DNA of 20,184 nucleotides from Bacteroidales bacterium UBA1176 (GTDB lineage: Bacteria > Bacteroidota > Bacteroidia > Bacteroidales > WCHB1-69). The number at the start of each line of letters is the position of its first letter. Within the stretch, counting starts at the first letter, position 1. The translations under genes were made by a program, and so were the position numbers. This document shows, one piece after another, positions 15,504 to 20,184 of this stretch. The stretch lies in contig DBYW01000054.1 in assembly GCA_002311645.1 (NCBI GenBank), forward strand, positions 62,096-82,279, read 5' to 3'. The notes beneath the pieces are model-generated. The model searched no databases, was not told the DNA's origin, and was given only the letters and a program-made list of their open reading frames with translations.

Positions 15504-16082
15504 CTATCTCAACCCCAACACCTCCTCGAGTTCACTTTCCGTTTTCCCCATCAGCTTGATATATTGCTCCAACTGGACGGAGAGGGAGTCGCCTGGATTG
15601 CGGTTGATATAGTCGCGGAACTCGTTTTCTGCGCTGCGCGTGTCGCCCAGGATGTCGTCGTAGATGATGCCGCGCTGGTAGTAGCAGAACTCGGCCTTGT
15701 CGCCTTTAGGATATTGTTCCTGATACAGGTTGAAGATGGCGATGGCTTGCTTGGCGTATTGGGCGGTTTGTGCGCGGTCAATGGCTGATTTGGCTAATAT
15801 CATGCTGCCAACGCCCGCGCGGTAGAGCATCTCTGGAGAAATTTCGTCCTTGGGATAGGCCTTTGCGAAGTCCACCGCCTTGCGGATGAAGCGTCCGAAG
15901 AGAGCCGTGTCGGCACGTCCGCCGAAGTGGTAGACGGAATCGGCCATGTTGTACAACTCCACCACATCTCGCTGTTTCTGGCCGAAACGCTTCTTTCCGC
16001 CCTGTTCGGAGGAGTTGTTGTGACAGCTTGTGAACAGCAGGGCTGTGGCGACGAACATGAGGATGTAGGATAGACGTTTCAT
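15504..16082 (-). CDS. TPR-like lipoprotein of unknown function
   Basis: The 192-residue protein starts with a lipoprotein signal peptide, MKRLSYILMFVATALLFTSC, with the lipidated Cys at residue 20. The -3 Phe is a weaker lipobox residue, but the basic start, hydrophobic core and T-S-C end are clear. The mature part is helical and repeat-like: LYNMADSVYHFG, FIRKAVDFAKAYPKDEISPEMLYRAGVGS, QYAKQAIAIFNLYQEQYPKGDKAEFCYYQRGIIYDDILGDTRSAENEFRDYINRNP. These fit three to four tetratricopeptide-type helix pairs, as in BamD/YbgF-like envelope proteins, though I cannot assign it to either. It is last in the ruvX-def-lipoprotein operon, 6 bp after def. From memory, ruvX-def-TPR lipoprotein order recurs in Bacteroidales, often followed by thrS, which is absent here. 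Confidence 0.85.
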   Translation of the reverse strand: MKRLSYILMFVATALLFTSCHNNSSEQGGKKRFGQKQRDVVELYNMADSVYHFGGRADTALFGRFIRKAVDFAKAYPKDEISPEMLYRAGVGSMILAKSAIDRAQTAQYAKQAIAIFNLYQEQYPKGDKAEFCYYQRGIIYDDILGDTRSAENEFRDYINRNPGDSLSVQLEQYIKLMGKTESELEEVLGLR

Positions 16083-16088
16083 GGCGGC

Positions 16089-16643
16089 TTATTTGTGGTG
16101 AACGGTCTTGTAGCTAGCTTTGGTTTTGCCGGAAGCGATGTCGTTGAGCTGGCGTTTGAGCACCATTTTCTTGATGGGAGAGAGATGGTCCACGAAAACC
16201 TTCCCCTCGAGGTGGTCGTATTCGTGTTGGATAACACGGGCCACGATGCCGTTGATGTCCTCTTCGTGGAATTGTCCTTCCTCATCGTAGTATTCGATGT
16301 GGATATTGGACTTGCGGGTGACATCCTCGCTGATTTGGGGCAGGCTTAAACAGCCCTCGCTGAAGACGAAGTCATCGCCCCACTCCTCGGTGATGACGGG
16401 GTTGATGAAGGCACCCTTGCGGAGGTTGTCGTTCGGATAGGACTCGCGGAATGGTTCGGCGTCGATGACGAAAATGCGGATGGCCTTGCCGATCTGGGGT
16501 GCGGCTAACCCCACGCCGTTGGCATGATACATGGTTTCGAACATGTCGGCAATCAAGGGTTTCCAATCGGTGTTTTCCACATCAACCTCTTCGGCCGTCT
16601 TTCTCAGTACGGGCTCGCCGTATACGTAAATAGGTAGTATCAT
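16089..16643 (-). CDS. def: Peptide deformylase
   Basis: This 184-residue metalloenzyme removes the formyl group from the N-terminal Met of new proteins. All three family motifs are intact: GVGLAAPQIG (43-52, Gln50), EGCLSLP (96-102, metal ligand Cys98) and QHEYDHLEG (139-147, metal ligands His140 and His144 with catalytic Glu141). The start MILPIYVYGEPVLR is standard. Its start codon overlaps the ruvX stop as ATGA (16640-16643), a sign of coupled translation, and a lipoprotein gene follows 6 bp downstream. Nothing unusual is seen. Confidence 0.97.
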   Translation of the reverse strand: MILPIYVYGEPVLRKTAEEVDVENTDWKPLIADMFETMYHANGVGLAAPQIGKAIRIFVIDAEPFRESYPNDNLRKGAFINPVITEEWGDDFVFSEGCLSLPQISEDVTRKSNIHIEYYDEEGQFHEEDINGIVARVIQHEYDHLEGKVFVDHLSPIKKMVLKRQLNDIASGKTKASYKTVHHK

Positions 16644-17092
16644 AGGTCGTTTTCTCTTTGTTTAATCATGTCTTGTTGCTCTAAATAGGACTGCAGGATG
16701 ATGGTCGCGCTGATTTTGTCCACCATGGCCTTGTTCTGGCGCTCCTTTTTGCTCAAGCCTATGTCGATCATGGTTTGGAAAGCAATACGGGAGGTGAAGC
16801 GTTCGTCCATGCGGGCGAGAGTGGTGCCGGGGGAGATGTTGGGCAGTTCCTTTCGCAGGCGGTTGACGAAGGGTTCCACGAAGCGCGCAGAGTCGGAAGG
16901 GGTATTGTCGAGCTTGCGGGGCTCGCCGACCACCACGACGTCGACCTTCTCGCGCTGCAGGTAGGCTTTCAGGAAATCGAATGCCTGCGCCACGGGGATG
17001 GTGTCTAATGCGTTGGCGCAAATCTGCAACTCGTCGGTGACGGCGAAGCCGACCCTCTTTTGTCCGTAATCTATGGCTAAAATGCGTCCCAT
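16640..17092 (-). CDS. ruvX: Putative pre-16S rRNA nuclease / Holliday junction resolvase-like protein (YqgF/RuvX)
   Basis: This ~150-residue RNase H-fold protein carries the family motifs LAIDYGQKRVGFAVTD (Asp8 acidic), VVVGEPRKLDNTPSDSARFVEPFVNRL, MDERFTSRIA and DKISATIILQSYLE, whose Asp completes the putative active site. Family members act in 16S rRNA 5'-end maturation; a Holliday junction resolvase role was also proposed. I chose ATG 17092 (MGRILAIDYG) over an upstream TTG at 17107 because the TTG falls inside the predicted -7 promoter box. It is the first gene of the ruvX-def-lipoprotein operon and overlaps def by 4 bp. Confidence 0.93.
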   Translation of the reverse strand: MGRILAIDYGQKRVGFAVTDELQICANALDTIPVAQAFDFLKAYLQREKVDVVVVGEPRKLDNTPSDSARFVEPFVNRLRKELPNISPGTTLARMDERFTSRIAFQTMIDIGLSKKERQNKAMVDKISATIILQSYLEQQDMIKQRENDL

Positions 17093-17104
17093 AATAAGTG
17101 GCGG

Positions 17105-17137
17105 CAAATATACTATTTTTTGAAGAAATGCGGCAAA
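17105..17137 (-). promoter_or_regulatory. Candidate Bacteroidota promoter of ruvX-def-lipoprotein operon
   Basis: On the minus strand TATATTTG (complement of 17105-17112) matches TAnnTTTG exactly, and TTTG (complement of 17134-17137) lies 21 nt upstream as the -33 element. The -7 box ends 12 nt before the ruvX ATG, so the leader would be only ~5-7 nt. It lies in the 58-bp gap after the eamA stop. Confidence 0.7.
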
Positions 17138-17150
17138 ATGTTGAAGCCTG

Positions 17151-18053
17151 TTATGTCAGTGCCTGGCGATGCGGACGCATTTGGCTGAGCACAACGCCCG
17201 CCACGACGATGGCTATGCCTGCGAATTTCTGCAGTGTCAACGCCTCCTGCCCCAGCAGGGCGGCACCACAGATGGTGATAATGGGGATGGCGTTGGTGAA
17301 TACTGACAGTTTGGTGATGGAAATGTGCTTCGCCGCGTAGGAGTAGAGCATATAAGCTCCCGCCGAACAGAGTATGGCCAAACAGGTTAGGTTGACCAGC
17401 GATTGGATACTCCAGTCGATGGCACCCCAGTGACGTATGTCGAAGATGCACACAAACGGGATGTAAAACGGCAAGGCTAACAGGTTTTGGTAGGTGGTGA
17501 CCGTGACGGGACTGTATTTTTGGACCAGCCTGGCTAACAGGACACTGTATCCGCCCGCCGCAAAAAGCGCCAACATCAGCCATGATAACCCCTTGAGGTT
17601 GAAGACCACTTGGCTGTCAGGACCGAAGGTCATCACCCCGATGCCGATGATGGAGACAACGGTGCCCAAAAGCAACGTCCAGGACAGTTTCTCGTTTTCG
17701 GCGAAATACATCGTGACCGACACCACGATGGGAATTAACCCGATGATGACGGCCGCGAATGACGCTGACACCTGCTGGAGGCCGTACTCTTCTCCGATGA
17801 AATAGAGAAATGGCTCGAACAGAGCCAGCATGAAGAACGAACGACGGTCCTCCTTGGCAATCTTTTCTAACTTATGCTGGAAGTGGAATAGTGTTACGAA
17901 GATGACGGAGGCGATAAGCAACCGGAAGAAGACGATGGTGAACACGGGAAATCCCGCATTGAGCAGCTGCTTGCTCCATACGAAACTGAATCCCCAGAAA
18001 AGCATGGAGATGGAGATGGCAATGTATCCTTTTATGATGTCGGATTTGGGCAT
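17151..18053 (-). CDS. EamA/DMT-superfamily membrane transporter
   Basis: The 300-residue inner-membrane protein has ten predicted helices arranged as two EamA repeats (~8-140 and ~150-288). Typical features are GYIAISISMLFWGFSFVWSK at the start, FTIVFFRLLIASVIFV with the conserved Arg after the second helix, ASFAAVIIGLIPIVVSV, and in the second half AYMLYSYAAKHISITKLSVFTNAIPIITI and GIAIVVAGVVLSQ. Family members export amino acids, nucleosides or other metabolites; the substrate cannot be predicted. It is the last gene of the lolA operon, 15 bp after the glycosyltransferase. It is not a usual member of aryl-polyene-type clusters, so it may simply be carried along in the same transcript. Confidence 0.9.
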   Translation of the reverse strand: MPKSDIIKGYIAISISMLFWGFSFVWSKQLLNAGFPVFTIVFFRLLIASVIFVTLFHFQHKLEKIAKEDRRSFFMLALFEPFLYFIGEEYGLQQVSASFAAVIIGLIPIVVSVTMYFAENEKLSWTLLLGTVVSIIGIGVMTFGPDSQVVFNLKGLSWLMLALFAAGGYSVLLARLVQKYSPVTVTTYQNLLALPFYIPFVCIFDIRHWGAIDWSIQSLVNLTCLAILCSAGAYMLYSYAAKHISITKLSVFTNAIPIITICGAALLGQEALTLQKFAGIAIVVAGVVLSQMRPHRQALT

Positions 18054-18068
18054 GTTGTGGGTCGTGCG

Positions 18069-18830
18069 CTACTTCTTGAGGACTTTCCGGATGAACATGG
18101 ACGGGTAGCCGTACAAGATAGCAATGAAGCAGAGGCAGGTGTTGAGGAGGCTGATGCGGGCAAAGTCTGGACCGGGGCGGAAATGGGAAACGCGTTCCTC
18201 GGCAGGCGGATAATAGACATGGATGGGGAGTGGCACGATGTCGATACCGCGCCAGGCGGAGAAGACGAGCAACTCTAATTCCGCTTCATAGCGGGAGGTG
18301 AACAGCCGCATGTTACCCATCTTGTGCAGCGGATAGAGGCGGAAGCCCGTCTGGGTGTCGGGCAGCCGCTTGCCGGTTTGCACGGTGAACCAGAAGTTGG
18401 AGAAACGGTTGGCAAAGGTGTTCTTGCGGGGCATGTTCTCATGCTCGAGTCCGCGACTGCCAAGGAGCAGTGCGTCTTCGTGCTGGGCGATATAGGCAGC
18501 GAACGTTGGAATGTCCTCGGCTTTGTGCTGGCCGTCGGAATCGAGGGTCAGCGCATAGCGGAAGCCTTGGCGCAGCGCCTCGCGGAAACCTGTGGTCAAC
18601 GCCGTTCCCTTGCCCTTGTTGGGCGTGTATGCCAATACTTTTATGGGCAGGTCTGCCTGCTGTAATACCGTCATCGTGTCATCCGTGCAGCCGTCATTGA
18701 CGACAAACACGTCTTCGCAGTAGCGCAACACGGAGCGGACTACGTCGACCACCGTGCTTGCATTGTTGTAGGTTGGGATGATAACGCACACGCGCTGGCT
18801 TTTCATCAAGGATTTGGTCTCTTCGGACAT
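18069..18830 (-). CDS. Glycosyltransferase family 2 (dolichyl-phosphate mannose synthase-like)
   Basis: The 253-residue protein is a GT-A fold enzyme that would transfer a sugar from a nucleotide-sugar to a lipid or glycan acceptor at the inner face of the inner membrane. Visible motifs are VIIPTYNN (16-23), VVNDGCTDDT (43-52), NKGKGTAL (71-78) and the metal-binding DSDGQH (97-102). The stretch KRLPDTQTGFRLYP matches the DPM1-like subgroup (T/Q-x-G-F-R). One hydrophobic segment near the C-terminus (LNTCLCFIAILYGYPSMF) may anchor it. An internal ATG (MKSQRVCVIIPT, residue 9) is an alternative start. It lies 11 bp after the FabZ-like gene. Its company with LolA and a hotdog dehydratase-like protein suggests it modifies a lipid or polyene headed for the outer membrane, which is inference. 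Confidence 0.92.
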   Translation of the reverse strand: MSEETKSLMKSQRVCVIIPTYNNASTVVDVVRSVLRYCEDVFVVNDGCTDDTMTVLQQADLPIKVLAYTPNKGKGTALTTGFREALRQGFRYALTLDSDGQHKAEDIPTFAAYIAQHEDALLLGSRGLEHENMPRKNTFANRFSNFWFTVQTGKRLPDTQTGFRLYPLHKMGNMRLFTSRYEAELELLVFSAWRGIDIVPLPIHVYYPPAEERVSHFRPGPDFARISLLNTCLCFIAILYGYPSMFIRKVLKK

Positions 18831-18841
18831 AGGCGCGGGCG

Positions 18842-19213
18842 TTAGGCTTGTAGGGCAATGGTGACATTCATCTTGGCGAACACCGTGTCACCGTCGGTAA
18901 CCATGGACTTCACTTTGTAATGTTTTGCATCCACAGGCTCCCAATCCATTGTATATCGAATGTCGGCGTGTTCCTTAGGTCTTACAAGGTTGAGGAACTT
19001 GATGTTCTTGGCCTCGGTCAACACACAGGGTTTCCCTTGAACGTGTTCAAAAAGATCCGTTGTGATCTGAACGATGCAGACACCCGGTGTAATAGGGTCG
19101 TTAGGAAAATGGCCAGCATAGATGGAATGCTCTGCATTGAGCCGGATTTCAAACTCTCCGTGCGAACCGTCGACGGTCATTTGGACTATGGTGAAAAGAG
19201 TGTCTTTGAACAT
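18842..19213 (-). CDS. FabZ-like hotdog-fold protein (3-hydroxyacyl-ACP dehydratase family)
   Basis: The 123-residue protein has the FabA/FabZ core sequence GHFPNDPITPGVCIVQI (34-50). The catalytic His (His35) is present. The position of the catalytic acid, 14 residues later and Glu in FabZ, is Gln49 here (codon CAG at 19067-19069). Classical dehydration of 3-hydroxyacyl-ACP may therefore be weak or absent, or another residue may serve. I believe similar Gln-containing paralogues occur in Bacteroidota lipid or aryl-polyene clusters, but cannot verify it here. The C-terminal half (KNIKFLNLVRPKEHADIRYT) fits the second part of the hotdog. It sits 14 bp after lolA and 11 bp before the glycosyltransferase, consistent with a shared envelope-lipid pathway. 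Confidence 0.85.
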   Translation of the reverse strand: MFKDTLFTIVQMTVDGSHGEFEIRLNAEHSIYAGHFPNDPITPGVCIVQITTDLFEHVQGKPCVLTEAKNIKFLNLVRPKEHADIRYTMDWEPVDAKHYKVKSMVTDGDTVFAKMNVTIALQA

Positions 19214-19227
19214 GTTACGATATTATC

Positions 19228-19863
19228 CTATTTGAAAAAGTCCTCCGAAATGGGGGTGTTGCTTTTCTTCTCGCTGAAGGTGATGGTGGTGACATCACCG
19301 TTCACCTCATGCATTGACACCTTGTCGGCCAGGTGGGTTTTCCCGTCCAATTCGATGACCATCTTGGAGTAGTAGGCCTTGATGCGTTTGTTGATGGGCA
19401 CCAACTTAACGGTGATCTTGCCCGTGTTGCCGTTCTTGTAGTAGGTGACCTTGAAATCCTTGTTCTCTTTCAAGAAACTGCCGTTGATGGTGTTGATGAT
19501 GAGCGACCCCATCTCGTTGAGCATCTTGTTGGGGTTGTTGACGTTGCCCTTGTCTGTTTTCAACAGGACTTTGCCATCGGTGAAGATGACAGCCATGGCT
19601 TTGGGAGAGGTGTATTCCCAACGCAGTTGTTTGGGCGACTTGTAGCGGAGTTTGCCTTTTTGCACCACCTTGTCGGTCAGGAGCGAGGATGTCTTCTCTT
19701 GGGTGAAATTTGCGCTGAGCGTGCTCAACTGGCTATGCGCTTTCTCGATGGCCGAGACCAACGCGCTCTTCTGGTCGCCAGTGACCTCTGTGCCGTAACT
19801 GCCTTGCGCATATGTGGCAAAAACGGCTAGTATTATGGTGAAAAAGATGATGGTTTTTTTCAT
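19228..19863 (-). CDS. LolA-like outer-membrane lipoprotein carrier protein
   Basis: The 211-residue periplasmic protein has a signal peptide (MKKTIIFFTIILAVFATYA, cleavage probably before Gln20) and the LolA/LolB fold signature: LSANFTQEKTSSLL, VVQKGKLRYKSPKQLRWEYTSP and VIFTDGKVLLKTDKG. LolA shuttles lipoproteins from the inner-membrane LolCDE complex to the outer membrane. Paralogues in polyene or flexirubin gene sets are thought to carry a lipid-like pigment instead; the neighbouring FabZ-like and GT2 genes favour that reading here, but the general LolA role is not excluded. It is the first gene of a four-gene operon and has its own candidate promoter ~70 bp upstream. No SD sequence is evident, as is normal in Bacteroidota. 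Confidence 0.88.
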   Translation of the reverse strand: MKKTIIFFTIILAVFATYAQGSYGTEVTGDQKSALVSAIEKAHSQLSTLSANFTQEKTSSLLTDKVVQKGKLRYKSPKQLRWEYTSPKAMAVIFTDGKVLLKTDKGNVNNPNKMLNEMGSLIINTINGSFLKENKDFKVTYYKNGNTGKITVKLVPINKRIKAYYSKMVIELDGKTHLADKVSMHEVNGDVTTITFSEKKSNTPISEDFFK

Positions 19864-19931
19864 ACGGGTTGGAAAGTGAAGAAGATGATGCGTTAAGAAA
19901 CCAAAAACTTTACGAGGTTTAATCCAGGCCG

Positions 19932-19939
19932 CAAAAATA
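19932..19939 (-). promoter_or_regulatory. Candidate -7 element of the lolA operon
   Basis: TATTTTTG (complement of 19932-19939) matches TAnnTTTG and is followed by CGGCC, so the 13-mer at 19927-19939 equals the one at the giant-gene promoter. A -33 element is not clear; TCTTG lies only 10 nt upstream across a T tract. The leader to ATG 19863 would be ~60 nt. Confidence 0.5.
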
Positions 19940-19955
19940 TAAAAAAAAACAAGAC

Positions 19956-20153
19956 ATCTCGCCGCCGGAGGCAGCTGCTACTTTGTAACCCCACCCAAGT
20001 GTGGGGTGGAGCGCGGCGCCCGAGGTGATCTCGCTGCTGGAGGCAGTACAGTCTAACCCGTGGAGTACGATAGTGCGATGCGTCCATTGGTCTCGCATTG
20101 TGAAGAAATCGTAGTATACGGCTGCCGAAGGCAGCTACTACTTTGTAACCCCA
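19956..20153. repeat. Three degenerate copies of a palindrome-containing intergenic repeat
   Basis: Copy 1 (19961-19993) and copy 2 (20121-20153) are 33 bp long with three mismatches. Both contain GCYGCC-GRA-GGCAGC, an inverted repeat with a 3-nt loop, followed by a conserved CTTTGTAACCCCA. A weaker middle copy at ~20028-20059 keeps ATCTCG-CTGCTGGAGGCAG and the CTAACCC end. Spacings are unequal (about 72 and 88 bp), so it is not a CRISPR array. No protein in this stretch is convincing. Confidence 0.75.
19988..20007. other. Stem-loop at the end of repeat copy 1
   Basis: ACCCCAC (19988-19994) pairs perfectly with GTGGGGT (20001-20007) around a 6-nt loop. It overlaps the conserved CCCCA end of the first intergenic repeat copy and is not preserved at copy 2 (CCCCATACGGGAG). 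Confidence 0.5.
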
Positions 20154-20161
20154 TACGGGAG

Positions 20162-20184
20162 TGAACTGCACCCCAAAAGTTGGA
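20162..20184 (+). mobile_element. Probable terminal inverted repeat of an IS3-family (IS150-like) insertion sequence, cut by the window end
   Basis: The last 23 bases begin TGAACTGCACCCC and end AAAAGTTGGA. They resemble the left end of IS150 as I remember it (TG-ACTGCACCC...TTGGAC), and TG is the standard IS3-family terminus. Only the end is inside the window, so the transposase and the other end cannot be checked. Confidence 0.55.

Noticed and set aside
19956..20153. CRISPR-like array
   Set aside because: Only three degenerate copies with unequal spacing, and no cas genes in the window.
19893..20171. 92-codon open frame on the minus strand over the intergenic repeats
   Set aside because: It is made of the repeat copies (WGYKVVAAFGS, then WVGLQSSSCLRRRD), runs across the lolA promoter, and has no domain-like character; it is most likely not a gene.
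1..20184. tRNA, rRNA, riboswitch, defence or toxin-antitoxin genes
   Set aside because: No cloverleaf, conserved leader or recognisable family was seen; almost all sequence is covered by identified genes.

Overview
The window is chromosomal DNA from a member of the Bacteroidota, most likely an uncultured member of the Bacteroidales. Three things point there: a 2602-residue secreted protein ending in a type IX secretion (T9SS) type A sorting domain, promoter-like elements of the Bacteroidota form TAnnTTTG, and lineage-typical genes (DUF6427 membrane protein, Bacteroidota-style LolA and FabZ-like proteins). Most of the window is ordinary housekeeping sequence. I see no phage, CRISPR array, toxin-antitoxin pair or RNA gene.

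Layout. (1) Positions 1-767 (+) hold the 3' part of groEL, closed by a strong intrinsic terminator. (2) Positions 828-13752 (-) form one tightly packed transcription unit: the giant T9SS repeat protein, then leuS, a Wzx/MATE-like flippase and tlyA, with only 5-10 bp between genes. It converges on groEL. (3) A divergent promoter region at 13753-13885 separates this unit from a DUF6427 membrane protein overlapping rnhB (+). (4) rnhB converges on a (-) operon ruvX-def-TPR lipoprotein (15504-17092). (5) A second (-) operon, lolA, FabZ-like hotdog protein, GT2 glycosyltransferase, EamA transporter (17151-19863), resembles part of the envelope-lipid or aryl-polyene/flexirubin gene sets of Bacteroidota. 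(6) The last ~320 bases hold the lolA promoter, three degenerate copies of a palindromic repeat, and what looks like the first 23 bases of an IS3-family (IS150-like) insertion sequence cut off by the window end.

The most distinctive object is the giant protein. It has a signal peptide, eleven ~50-residue Cys/GCDS modules, twenty-five ~70-residue Ig/PKD-like modules each with a Cys pair, one more GCDS module, a PKD-like module and the sorting domain. Nine of the Ig modules form a higher-order array: three exact-length 627-bp (209-residue) copies of a three-module unit. It is the promoter-proximal gene of a unit that also carries leucyl-tRNA synthetase and an rRNA methyltransferase, which raises a real question about transcription polarity. 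A second recurring signal is a shared start-site motif: an identical 13-mer (GGCCGCAAAAATA on the + strand) lies upstream of both the giant gene and lolA, with close variants upstream of ruvX and the DUF6427 gene.
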